DNA from: an uncultured Flavobacteriales bacterium
GTDB lineage: Bacteria; Bacteroidota; Bacteroidia; Flavobacteriales_G; Salibacteraceae
Direction: 5' to 3'
Assembly (NCBI GenBank): GCA_937899835.1
Contig: CALCCE010000199.1
Location: 1 to 38,260 of the forward strand
Length of the DNA: 38,260 nt
Of this stretch, positions 15,620 through 23,462 are shown one piece after another (position 1 is the stretch's first letter; each line of letters opens with the position of its first letter). The notes beneath the pieces are model-generated. The model did no database searches, was not told the DNA's origin, and saw only the letters and a program-made list of their open reading frames with translations. The translations under genes and the position numbers were made by a program.

Positions 15620-16879
15620 ATGGGCACGGGAAAGACCGATATATACGTGTATGCTCACTGGGCAGGTATGCCAGAGGCCCAGCGCATCGGTATATTGGGC
15701 GCACACCAGGCGAAAGGAAAAAAGGCCTTCAGTTTCGAATACGATCTTACGTGGTTGAAGACCAAAGCGCAGTTTTTGCTCGACCCCGATATCAATTGGT
15801 ATTCGGGGCCACAATACCCTAATCAGAAGGAGAACTTTGGCGTTTTTTTCGATTCCATGCCCGATACCTGGGGCCGTACGTTGATGAAACGCAGAGCGGC
15901 CCAGGCCGCAAAAGAAAAAGCAGAACGCCCACCCAAGCTCTACGATGTTGATTTTTTATTAGGAGTATTTGATCCCAGTCGTATCGGAGCGCTTCGTTTC
16001 AAAACCGATCCTGAAGGGCCTTTTTTAGATGACGATGCGGAGCATGCTACTCCTCCCTGGTCGTCGATTCGCGAGTTGCAGTACGGGGCCCAACAATTGG
16101 AAGAAGACCCTGACCCGGCCTCGGCCCAAAAATGGCTCAACCTGTTGATGGCGCCCGGCTCTTCGTTGGGTGGTGCGCGCCCGAAAGCCAACATCCTCGA
16201 CGACCACGGCCACCCATGGATTGCCAAGTTCCCTTCCAAAAACGACCCGATCGATAAGGGCCTTTGGGAATACCTCACCTACCGCCTGGCGGAAATGGCG
16301 GGCATTGCCATGGCGGAATCGAAAGTGGAAAAGGTACTTGGCCATCAGCACACCTTTTTTACCAAACGGTTCGACCGCATGAATGGCGAACGGGTGCATT
16401 TTGCCTCGGCCATGACCATGACTGGACACAACGAAGAAACCCTGAAAAATCACGAGCCCAGTTACCTGGAACTGGCCGAATTCATTCAATTCACCGGAAG
16501 TCAAAACGTGGTGGACCTGCAACAGCTTTGGCGCAGGATCATTTTCAACATTTGCGTTTCCAATACCGACGATCACTTGAGAAACCACGGTTTCCTGCTC
16601 ACCGAAAAAGGCTGGATCCTGTCCCCTGCCTACGATTTGAATCCTTCCGTAGACAAAGACGGCTTGTCGCTCCAAATCAACGAAACCGACAATGCACTCG
16701 ACTTCGATTTGGCCCGTGAAGTAGGTGTGTATTTTGAAATGCTCCCCCAACAGATGGATGCCTGTATTGCCGAAGTAAGTGCAGCAGTCAACCAGTGGGA
16801 GCGGGTGGCCGATGAGTTGGGCATTCGCCGAAGCGAAAAAGAATTGATGGCTCCGGCATTTCATACTTTAGCGGTGTAA
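15620..16879 (+). CDS. HipA family serine/threonine kinase toxin
   Basis: A 419-residue HipA-type kinase. The N-terminal HipA_N-like region has FGVFFDSMPDTWGRTLMKRR (73-92), a family block. GSSLGGARPKANI (180-192) is the phosphate-binding loop, NTDDHLRNHG (315-324) contains the catalytic Asp317 and Asn322 (N-x-D-x-H-x-x-N), and PAYDLNP (336-342) carries the metal-binding Asp339. The catalytic set is therefore complete. E. coli HipA phosphorylates glutamyl-tRNA synthetase and causes growth arrest and persistence. Targets of other HipA homologues differ, so the target here is unknown. The gene follows the antitoxin by 3 bases and precedes an SDR gene by 12 bases on the same strand. Confidence 0.92.
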   Translation: MGTGKTDIYVYAHWAGMPEAQRIGILGAHQAKGKKAFSFEYDLTWLKTKAQFLLDPDINWYSGPQYPNQKENFGVFFDSMPDTWGRTLMKRRAAQAAKEKAERPPKLYDVDFLLGVFDPSRIGALRFKTDPEGPFLDDDAEHATPPWSSIRELQYGAQQLEEDPDPASAQKWLNLLMAPGSSLGGARPKANILDDHGHPWIAKFPSKNDPIDKGLWEYLTYRLAEMAGIAMAESKVEKVLGHQHTFFTKRFDRMNGERVHFASAMTMTGHNEETLKNHEPSYLELAEFIQFTGSQNVVDLQQLWRRIIFNICVSNTDDHLRNHGFLLTEKGWILSPAYDLNPSVDKDGLSLQINETDNALDFDLAREVGVYFEMLPQQMDACIAEVSAAVNQWERVADELGIRRSEKELMAPAFHTLAV

Positions 16880-16891
16880 AACCTTTCTTTT

Positions 16892-17587
16892 ATGAGTGCT
16901 CCAATTGCATTGGTTACCGGTGGCAACCGAGGTATCGGTTTGGCCGTGGTGCGACAACTGGCCGAAAAGGGCTATCGAGTGCTGCTCGGCTGCCGTAACC
17001 CAAAAGCTGGTGAAAAAGCGATTGCCCCCTGGCCAGATCTGGCTGGTCGCATTGTGGTGGAACAACTGGATGTCAGCTCTCTGGACAGTATCCGGTCTTG
17101 CTTTGAAGGCGTCCAACGAGCCTATGGTCGCCTGGATGCCTTGGTCAACAACGCTGGCATCCACTACGATACCTGGCACGAAGCCCAAAATGCCGACCTA
17201 CAAAACGTGCGTGAAACCTTGGAAACAAACCTATTTGGCCCCTGGCAAATGGTGGAAATCTTTTTGCCCTTGCTGGGGCAAGGTGCCCGGGTCGTCAACG
17301 TTTCGAGTGGTGCAGGTGCTTTACAAGGCATGGGCCCCGGCACTCCTGGCTACAGCGTTTCCAAAGCGGCCTTGAACGTATTGACCCTCAAATTAGCGGC
17401 CGAATGGCAATCGAAAGGTATTTTGGTGAACTCCGTTTGTCCGGGCTGGGTCCGCACCGAAATGGGGGGCGCTGCCGCACCAAGATCGGTGGATGAAGGA
17501 GCCGATACCATTGTGTGGGCGGCTGACCTGCCAAAAGACGGCCCCAGCGGCAAGTTTTTCCGCGATCGAGAAGAGATTCCTTTTTGA
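16892..17587 (+). CDS. Short-chain dehydrogenase/reductase (classical SDR)
   Basis: A 231-residue NAD(P)-dependent oxidoreductase. TGGNRGIG (9-16) is the cofactor-binding motif, DALVNNAG follows the fourth strand, and the catalytic set is Ser in NVSSGAG, Tyr and Lys in YSVSK, with PGWVRTEMG after the active site. The Arg in GGNRGIG favours NADP(H). It is similar in layout to the carbonyl-reductase-like SDR group, but the substrate is not predictable. It lies 12 bases after hipA, so it may be co-transcribed with the toxin-antitoxin pair without a clear functional reason. It converges with the SulP gene, with a GC-rich stem-loop between them. Confidence 0.92.
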   Translation: MSAPIALVTGGNRGIGLAVVRQLAEKGYRVLLGCRNPKAGEKAIAPWPDLAGRIVVEQLDVSSLDSIRSCFEGVQRAYGRLDALVNNAGIHYDTWHEAQNADLQNVRETLETNLFGPWQMVEIFLPLLGQGARVVNVSSGAGALQGMGPGTPGYSVSKAALNVLTLKLAAEWQSKGILVNSVCPGWVRTEMGGAAAPRSVDEGADTIVWAADLPKDGPSGKFFRDREEIPF

Positions 17588-17593
17588 GTTGAA

Positions 17594-17626
17594 GTTGCGC
17601 CTGCCGCAGGTGCGGCACCAGGCAAC
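17594..17626. terminator. GC-rich stem-loop between convergent SDR and SulP genes
   Basis: GTTG-CG-CCTG (17594-17603) pairs with CAGGCAAC (17619-17626) leaving a two-base bulge. Inside, CCGC and GCGG (17604-17607, 17612-17615) form a second short stem. No proper T tract follows on either strand, so it may end transcription weakly or with help, or it may only be a hairpin. Confidence 0.35.
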
Positions 17627-17653
17627 AAAAATCGGGTAATCCGGGGGCGATGA

Positions 17654-19369
17654 CTATTTGACGGTATTGGCCTGGGTGGCGATTTTCTGGAGCCGTGGAG
17701 CGCGTTCTTCCGGGTAGTTGAAGCTATTGACTGCCTGGGCAGTGCGCACAAAATAGTTTTCGGGGCCAATCAGGTCGGCCAGCTCCGACCGCATCAAGAT
17801 ATCGCGCACCGGGCCAATGGCTCCCGCCAGACGAAAGGCAATGCCCTTGGCCGCCAACTCTCCCAAAAACTTATGCAACACATCTACCCCGGAGGCATCG
17901 ATGTAGTTGATGGCTTCGGCGTTGAGCACCACCAACTTTAAGGCCTCGCCTTTTTTCGCCACCAGGTAATTCAGGCGGCTGCGGAAATAATCTTTGTTGG
18001 CATAGTAAAGTTGGCCGTCAAAACGGATGGCCAGCACATCGGGGCGGGTCTTTGCCTCCGGAAAGCGCAATACGTTTTTGTAAAATCCTGAAATATCGCC
18101 CAATACTGCAATGTGTGGTTGGGTGGAGCGGTACACCATGAGCAACAAGGCCAACACCACTCCTACGCCAATGCCAACGGTAATGCCCACAAATGCGGTG
18201 ACCGAAAAGGTGATCAAGAGCAACACAAATTCATCTTTCCGGTGGTGCCACAAACGCAAAGGGTATTGGAAATCGATGAGGCCAAACACTGCCACCATGA
18301 TGATGGACGCCAGAATGGCTTTGGGCAAATCGTGGAACAAGGGTGTGAAAAACAACAAGACCAAGGCCACCACGCCGGCACTGATAAGGGCTGCCATGCC
18401 GGTGCGTGCACCACTTTGATCATTAACCGCAGTACGCGAAAACCCGCCCGTGGTGGGATAAGCTTGAAACAGGGCCCCAATGATGTTGGCCATGCCAAGG
18501 GCGCGCAACTCTTGGTTGGCATCTACTTCGTAGTCTTGGTGGCGCGCTTCGATGGCTTTGGCTACGGAAATGGCCTCCATAAAAGCAATTAAGGCCAAAG
18601 TAGCCGCCATGGGAAGCAAATCGAGCAAGGGAGCATTGGCAATATCCGGGAGGCTCAAACGGGGAAAACCGCTTGGAATTTCGCCTACTAAGGGCACTTT
18701 CGCAGTCAGCTGCAGACCAAGGGTAGCGAGAATGCCAGCCACCACCACTACCAAAGCCGCTGGAATACGTTTGGCGAAACGCTTGAGCAGCACCATCACC
18801 AAGATTCCGCCCAGACCAATCGCTAAGGCCCAACCGTTGGTTCCGGGCAAGGCTTGCCAGGCGGAAAGCATCAATTCGTGAATTTGATTGCTGCGGGGAA
18901 CTTCAATTCCAAACAAGTATTTGAGCTGGTTGAGGCCGATGATGAGGGCTGCGGCAGAAGTGAAACCGCTGATGACGGGCTTGGACAAGAAATTGACCAA
19001 AAATCCCATGCGCAGCAGGCCCAGCAGCAGTTGAATGGCCCCCATTAGCAAGGCCAATACCAGTGCCAAGGCAATGTAGTTTTCGCTGCCTACCACCGCA
19101 ATGGCCGAAAGGCCAGCGGCTACCAGCAAGGAATCCATGGCTACCGGACCAACGGCAAGCTGTCGGGATGTACCCAAAAATGCGTAAACGACCTGGGGCA
19201 TCAACGCAGCGTATAAGCCATAAACCGGAGGAAGCCCGGCAATTAGCGCATAGGCCATGCCTTGAGGGATAAGCATGATGCCCACGGTAAGCCCTGCAGG
19301 CAGGTCGCCTTTGAGTTGCTGTCGTGAATAACCGGGCAACCAGTTTAAAAATGGTAAAAAACGCTTCAT
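17654..19369 (-). CDS. SulP family inorganic anion transporter with STAS domain
   Basis: A 571-residue inner-membrane transporter. It opens with the SulP signature region (LPAGLTVGIMLIPQGMAYAL, then IAGLPPVYGLYAAL) and the AVGPVAMDSLL block, followed by repeated hydrophobic segments up to about residue 420. The C-terminal STAS domain (~440-560) contains the signature IDASGVD (490-496). Family members carry sulfate, bicarbonate or other anions, usually as Na+ or H+ symporters. The anion here cannot be decided. It is 33 bases downstream of a Crp/Fnr-family regulator gene on the same strand, so the two likely form an operon and the regulator may control anion or sulfur supply. The length is typical of the family (550-580). 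Confidence 0.95.
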   Translation of the reverse strand: MKRFLPFLNWLPGYSRQQLKGDLPAGLTVGIMLIPQGMAYALIAGLPPVYGLYAALMPQVVYAFLGTSRQLAVGPVAMDSLLVAAGLSAIAVVGSENYIALALVLALLMGAIQLLLGLLRMGFLVNFLSKPVISGFTSAAALIIGLNQLKYLFGIEVPRSNQIHELMLSAWQALPGTNGWALAIGLGGILVMVLLKRFAKRIPAALVVVVAGILATLGLQLTAKVPLVGEIPSGFPRLSLPDIANAPLLDLLPMAATLALIAFMEAISVAKAIEARHQDYEVDANQELRALGMANIIGALFQAYPTTGGFSRTAVNDQSGARTGMAALISAGVVALVLLFFTPLFHDLPKAILASIIMVAVFGLIDFQYPLRLWHHRKDEFVLLLITFSVTAFVGITVGIGVGVVLALLLMVYRSTQPHIAVLGDISGFYKNVLRFPEAKTRPDVLAIRFDGQLYYANKDYFRSRLNYLVAKKGEALKLVVLNAEAINYIDASGVDVLHKFLGELAAKGIAFRLAGAIGPVRDILMRSELADLIGPENYFVRTAQAVNSFNYPEERAPRLQKIATQANTVK

Positions 19370-19402
19370 CGATGCATGTAGGGCAACTCGGTGTGCACTA
19401 AT

Positions 19403-20047
19403 TCAAAACTCTTTTACTTCTATCCGGTTACGGTGCAACTCGATTTTTCCTTCTTTTTCGAGCTGCTTCAATACCCGTGAGATCACCACCCGACTGGTGT
19501 GCAAATCCTTCGCAATTTCGTGGTGTTTCACCGAAAGGGTGGTGGTATGGTGCAGTTTTACTTTGTCTTTTAAGTAGTTGAAGAGCCGCTCGTGTAAATT
19601 GAGAAATACGAGTGAATCAATGGATTGCAACATTTCATGCAAGCGCTCGTGATAACTGGTAAACACAAAGTTCATCCATCCCGTATATTGCTTCATCCAT
19701 TCGGCCATTTTTTGAACCGGTATCATGAGCAAAGTGGCATCTTGTTCGGCAATGGCCCTGATTTCACTTTGGGTCTTCCCCAAACATCCCGAAAGACTCA
19801 TGGTACATGTATCGCCCTTTTCGAGAAAAAACAGCAACATTTCGTCCCCTTCCTGATCCTCGCGCATAATTTTAATCGATCCATTCACGAGCAAGATCAT
19901 AAACCGGATTTCTTCCCCTACTTCAATAATCACATCACCTTGCCTTTTCTGTTTGATGATGCCGGACTCCACTATTTCATTCAGCAGTTCGGGTTCAAAC
20001 AAATATCCGTAGTTTTCCTCCAGTAGTGTGCGTTCTCTTTGATTCAT
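19403..20047 (-). CDS. Crp/Fnr family transcriptional regulator
   Basis: A 214-residue regulator with a cyclic-nucleotide-binding-type beta-roll (~20-115), a dimerisation helix (~120-155) and a Crp-type HTH (~165-214). In the ligand loop, CTMSLSGCLGKTQSEIRAIA (81-100), the Arg that binds the cAMP phosphate in E. coli CRP is Gln, so cAMP is unlikely. Cys81 and Cys88 in this loop could instead sense a thiol-reactive signal, which is inference. In the recognition helix S-R-V-V-I-S-R (185-191), Arg186 and Arg191 align with CRP Arg180 and Arg185, while CRP Glu181 is Val. It is first in an operon with SulP. A palindrome GTGA-N6-TCAC lies 104 bases upstream, between this gene and the divergent methyltransferase. 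Confidence 0.9.
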   Translation of the reverse strand: MNQRERTLLEENYGYLFEPELLNEIVESGIIKQKRQGDVIIEVGEEIRFMILLVNGSIKIMREDQEGDEMLLFFLEKGDTCTMSLSGCLGKTQSEIRAIAEQDATLLMIPVQKMAEWMKQYTGWMNFVFTSYHERLHEMLQSIDSLVFLNLHERLFNYLKDKVKLHHTTTLSVKHHEIAKDLHTSRVVISRVLKQLEKEGKIELHRNRIEVKEF

Positions 20048-20150
20048 CGCTCAAGGGTTTCGGTAGCTTCTGCCGGCACAAAGTAAGGATTTGTTCGCTT
20101 GTGGAGTTACCACCCAGACTACCCGATCAAAAGACTAAATTGGAGTTTAA

Positions 20151-20164
20151 GTGACTTGGATCAC
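20151..20164. promoter_or_regulatory. CRP-like operator GTGA-N6-TCAC in the divergent intergenic region
   Basis: GTGACTTGGATCAC has the exact GTGA-N6-TCAC core of CRP-type sites. A weak -7 element TAACTTCG (20187-20194) without a -33 partner precedes the methyltransferase gene. A start near 20201 would place the site centre at about -43, the position of an activator that contacts polymerase. Confidence 0.55.
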
Positions 20165-20211
20165 CGATAAAGTAACCTGCGGAAAATAACTTCGTGCACT
20201 CGACACTACGC

Positions 20212-20820
20212 ATGCCTTCCCAAGATTTCTGGAACCAACGTTACGACACTCCCACCTATGCCTATGGCGAGGCTCCCAATGTATTTTTTGCCCATCGGCT
20301 TCAAAGTCTAAAGCCGGGAAATCTGCTCTCAGTTTGTGAAGGGGAAGGTAGAAATGCCATTCATGCAGCGCAAAACGGATGGCAAAGTGTGGCCATTGAT
20401 TTCAGCGATGCTGCTCGCCAAAAAGCCCACCAGCTGGCCAAGAGCAAAGGTACAGCCATTCAATACATTGTGGCCAATTGTTCGCAACTGGGTTATCCTG
20501 CGCATCGATACGATGCCGTAGCGCTGGTTTATGCCCACATGAGCCCTGAGGACCAAGCACTTTTGTTTCCTAAGCTTTACAACAGCTTGAAGCCGGGCGG
20601 CCACTTCATTTTCGAAGCATTTTCTTCCAAGCAATTGGGATTGGCTTCGGGTGGTCCAAAGCAATTGGATTGGCTTTTTACGTTGCAGGACCTGCGTACC
20701 ACCTGGCCCGACATGCATTGGGTGATTTTGGAAGAGGCGGCCGTTCGTTTGGAGGAGGGCTCCTACCACCAAGGTGAAGCCCAGGTAATTCGGGCTTTTG
20801 GACAAAAGCCACTTTCTTAA
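20212..20820 (+). CDS. Class I SAM-dependent methyltransferase
   Basis: A 202-residue soluble enzyme. After the N-terminal DFWNQRYDTPTYAYGEAPN block, common to the TehB/thiopurine-methyltransferase-like group, the SAM-binding motif I is NLLSVCEGEGRNAIHAAQNG. Motif II is SVAIDFSDAA, and motif IV-V regions (YDAVALVYAHM, SLKPGGHFIFEAF) follow. The E-G-E-G-R-N pattern links it to methyltransferases of tellurite/selenite or small-molecule type, but the substrate is unknown. I use ATG 20212; an in-frame GTG at 20194 would sit on the likely -7 element. It is divergent from the Crp-family gene, and the GTGA-N6-TCAC site between them suggests shared control. The 3' end overlaps the convergent membrane-protein gene by 4 bases. 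Confidence 0.9.
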   Translation: MPSQDFWNQRYDTPTYAYGEAPNVFFAHRLQSLKPGNLLSVCEGEGRNAIHAAQNGWQSVAIDFSDAARQKAHQLAKSKGTAIQYIVANCSQLGYPAHRYDAVALVYAHMSPEDQALLFPKLYNSLKPGGHFIFEAFSSKQLGLASGGPKQLDWLFTLQDLRTTWPDMHWVILEEAAVRLEEGSYHQGEAQVIRAFGQKPLS

Positions 20821-21404
20821 AACTTGAAGCCCATACCGATTCCGTTGGGTCCCAACAAGGGAAACAAACGATCGTTCTGTGTGGCAAATACGGCATAAGT
20901 GGAAACATCGAACAAAAACAAGAATGCTCCTTGCACCGCAATAGAGCGGCCAAAACCCTTCAACCGTGGAGCATTGGAAGTGCCCCGACGAGAACGCTCC
21001 ATGAGGTAAGCACCGCCCAACATGTAGCCCACATCAAGGCCAGCGTTGAACAACAATAACTTCTGCAGGTTGTGGTGCTCTTGAAAAGTAGCCGCTGCAT
21101 CCAAAGCGAATGGATCGGCTTTAGCGGCCTGGTAGAAGGCCCAACCAGCAATCGAAAGGTTCACTACATTCCAACCCACATTCATTTGATGGAAATAGCG
21201 CGTTTCTCCTGAACTGCGCCCCATGCCTACCGCTCCTACGGCCATGTTGCCGATGGCCCAGGTGCCCAAAATGGCCATGGCCGTTTTTTGACGCGAAAGC
21301 CGGTCTTGATTAAAGCTCGGTAAATCGTCGGTTTGCCCATAGATTAGGGTTACCCCTATTAAGAATGTAAACGCCAGCAGGCTAAGGAGTTTCTTCCATT
21401 GCAT
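20817..21404 (-). CDS. Conserved Bacteroidota membrane protein of unknown function
   Basis: A 195-residue protein with a signal peptide or first membrane helix (~6-22, LLSLLAFTFLIGVTLIY). Three or four further hydrophobic segments follow (MAILGTWAIGNMAVGAVG, NVVNLSIAGWAFYQAA, KLLLFNAGLDVGYMLGGAYL and a C-terminal QGAFLFLFD). The glycine-spaced helices and the YFHQMNVGWNVVNL block recall an uncharacterised Bacteroidota family (possibly DUF6992, from memory and not checked). It has no catalytic motif. It converges with the methyltransferase and overlaps its end by 4 bases. The upstream region has no clear promoter. Confidence 0.75.
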   Translation of the reverse strand: MQWKKLLSLLAFTFLIGVTLIYGQTDDLPSFNQDRLSRQKTAMAILGTWAIGNMAVGAVGMGRSSGETRYFHQMNVGWNVVNLSIAGWAFYQAAKADPFALDAAATFQEHHNLQKLLLFNAGLDVGYMLGGAYLMERSRRGTSNAPRLKGFGRSIAVQGAFLFLFDVSTYAVFATQNDRLFPLLGPNGIGMGFKF

Positions 21405-21584
21405 ACCAGCTTAATTCCATTCAGGGTCTTTTTGTTCAATCGAAGAGGCAAATCAGGATTAGAACCCATCCAAACTCCGGCATAACTGGAGTAATAAGTA
21501 ATTGCCATTCAAAACTTTAAGCAGTCATTTTAATTGAGGCAGGAATGGATTACCTTTTGGTTTCAATCATCAAATCCAAACAAT

Positions 21585-22538
21585 ATGCAAGTTCAATTTC
21601 TATTTCGTTGCCGCAGGCTGCGATACTTCTTATTAACATCCCCAATCCTGTTATTTCTGGCTGGTCCCATTTCCGTATTTAGCCAAACGACCAGCCCTCC
21701 GGTTGCTGCAGGCCAGAAATGCAAAGCGAGCCCCAAAGTAGGCGATCCAGTCCAGGAAGGAACCCCCAATAACGAGTATCGGCTGGTTTGCGGGATGGCC
21801 AAAGCCAAGGATGCAAATTGCGGAGGTGAATGCGAATTCAAATACCGCTGCAAGATTCAATTCTTTGATGGAAACAATTGGGTCAACACCGACACGACCA
21901 AAGGCCAAGTACACAAGGATGTGTACAATGCCTGGCACAAAGACACAGGTGAGTTTGCCAGCAACAATATTTCCTGGGAATTTAAAACCCGGGACACCAC
22001 CATCGCTGACAGCAACAACACTTCTGAATTCGGGCCTGGTATTGATATTAAAGTCGCCTGCAACAAATCGAAAGCAGTAAAAGCTACAGTAAGTTCCAAC
22101 ACACCGATCAATCCCAACCCGGCAAGTGATCCCAATGGCACTCCAACCGATGTTTCTATGTCAGTTTCTTTCACGCTGAAATGCAGTAAATGCAAAATCG
22201 ACACCATTATTTTCGATTCTATTCGATATGAGCTTCCCGTAACTCCACGTACAGAGGCCCATCCGTCAGCTTCCGATGAAATCACCTACAAAGTTTTCAA
22301 TGGGGCTGAAGGCCATCCGGTTTTGTGGGTGCAAGGCAATGCAGAAACGGATCGGGTTCAGGTGCGCATGTTCGATTTACAAGGGCGTCAAATCATGCTT
22401 TTGAGCAACAAAGTGCTCACTCCCGGAGGCAATATGATTGCACTGCCTGCCCAAAACTTATCGGCGGGCATCTATGTCCTTCAACTCGAATTTGATTCAG
22501 GTTATCAAAGTGCCAGCCGTATCGTAATTGCTCGTTAA
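21585..22538 (+). CDS. Secreted protein with T9SS type A sorting domain
   Basis: A 317-residue exported protein. The signal peptide is residues ~1-34 (basic start FRCRRLRYF, then LLTSPILLFLAGPISVFS). The mature part contains many cysteines (GQKC, VCGMAKAKDANCGGECEF, YRCK, CNKSK, LKCSKCK), suggesting disulphides. The last ~75 residues form a T9SS sorting domain (VQVRMFDLQGRQIMLLS, then LSAGIYVLQLEF), so the protein is secreted through the type IX system and probably attached to the surface. The middle domain is unknown to me. I use ATG 21585; the frame opens at a TTG at 21534, but the basic n-region starts at 21585. A strong terminator follows. Confidence 0.85.
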   Translation: MQVQFLFRCRRLRYFLLTSPILLFLAGPISVFSQTTSPPVAAGQKCKASPKVGDPVQEGTPNNEYRLVCGMAKAKDANCGGECEFKYRCKIQFFDGNNWVNTDTTKGQVHKDVYNAWHKDTGEFASNNISWEFKTRDTTIADSNNTSEFGPGIDIKVACNKSKAVKATVSSNTPINPNPASDPNGTPTDVSMSVSFTLKCSKCKIDTIIFDSIRYELPVTPRTEAHPSASDEITYKVFNGAEGHPVLWVQGNAETDRVQVRMFDLQGRQIMLLSNKVLTPGGNMIALPAQNLSAGIYVLQLEFDSGYQSASRIVIAR

Positions 22539-22561
22539 AACTGGACGATAAAGTCACTTCT

Positions 22562-22595
22562 GAAGCCCCCGCAGCTGCGGTGGGCTTCTTTTTTT
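22562..22595 (+). terminator. Intrinsic terminator after the T9SS protein gene
   Basis: GAAGCCC (22562-22568) pairs with GGGCTTC (22582-22588) and encloses the self-complementary CCGCAGCTGCGG. Seven T follow (22589-22595). It stands 23 bases after the stop at 22538. Confidence 0.93.
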
Positions 22596-22656
22596 CCTGT
22601 GGGTATCGTCAGGTCGTTGGCTTTGAACAAATTTGTGCCTCAATACCAAGCAAAAC

Positions 22657-23355
22657 ATGAATTTACAAGAAGCCAAAGTTTTAATTACCGGAGGTAGTTC
22701 TGGAATTGGATATGCTACCGCACAATTGCTGCAACAACAAGGTGCACAAGTATTTATTTGTTCGCGCAAAGCTGCGGATGTCGAGCGCGTAAAATCGGAA
22801 CTTTCGGTTGCGGGCACGGTCTGCGATGTTTCGCAAGAAGATCAGGTAGAGCAGTTGGTGAGCACCGCCATTTCGGAGCTTGGCGGCTTGAACGTGTTGG
22901 TGAACAATGCTGGTTTTGGTGCTTTTGCCCCTCTGACTGCGACTTCTACCGAAGATTTCACCAAGGTGTGGGAAACCAATGTACGGGGAGCGTTTTTTGT
23001 GGGTCGTGCCGTGGCCAAACATTTTGTGGCGCAAGAAACCGGCAACCTCATCAACATTGGATCGACAGCGGCCAAGAAAGGCTTTGCCAACGGAACGGCC
23101 TATTGCGCCAGCAAGTTTGCCCTGGCCGGGATGACCGAATGCTGGCGTGCCGAATTGCGGCCTTACAACGTGCGGGTGACCCAATTGAACCCCAGCGAGG
23201 TAATTACTCAGTTTGGTTCCAAACTCGGCTTTGAGCCAAAGAATACAGAGCGGAAGTTGAAGCCTTCAGAAATTGCACACACCATTGCTTCTTTGCTAAC
23301 CCTAAACGATATCGGGTTTGTTCCTGAGCTTTCGGTTTGGGCCACCAATCCGTAA
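22657..23355 (+). CDS. Short-chain dehydrogenase/reductase (3-ketoacyl reductase-like)
   Basis: A 232-residue classical SDR. TGGSSGIG (11-18) binds the cofactor, VLVNNAGFGAF follows strand four, and the catalytic Ser (NIGSTAAKKG), Tyr and Lys (YCASK) are present. LNPSEVITQF is the post-active-site segment. The similarity in layout is to FabG-like reductases, but the substrate is unknown. I use ATG 22657; the ORF start at 22633 is eight codons upstream, and the SDR core begins after MNLQEAKVLI. The gene is isolated by the terminator on its left. To its right the NrtR-type gene starts 107 bases later, so it may or may not belong to the NAD locus. Confidence 0.92.
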   Translation: MNLQEAKVLITGGSSGIGYATAQLLQQQGAQVFICSRKAADVERVKSELSVAGTVCDVSQEDQVEQLVSTAISELGGLNVLVNNAGFGAFAPLTATSTEDFTKVWETNVRGAFFVGRAVAKHFVAQETGNLINIGSTAAKKGFANGTAYCASKFALAGMTECWRAELRPYNVRVTQLNPSEVITQFGSKLGFEPKNTERKLKPSEIAHTIASLLTLNDIGFVPELSVWATNP

Positions 23356-23462
23356 GAAGCGCCTGCTTTCAATCGGTTATAGAACGCTCCGGGTGGTGCT
23401 TTCAGTGGCATTGTTTGCGGAGGTACCTCCCCTATTCTTTCGGGTTGGTTTAACTTTATCGT

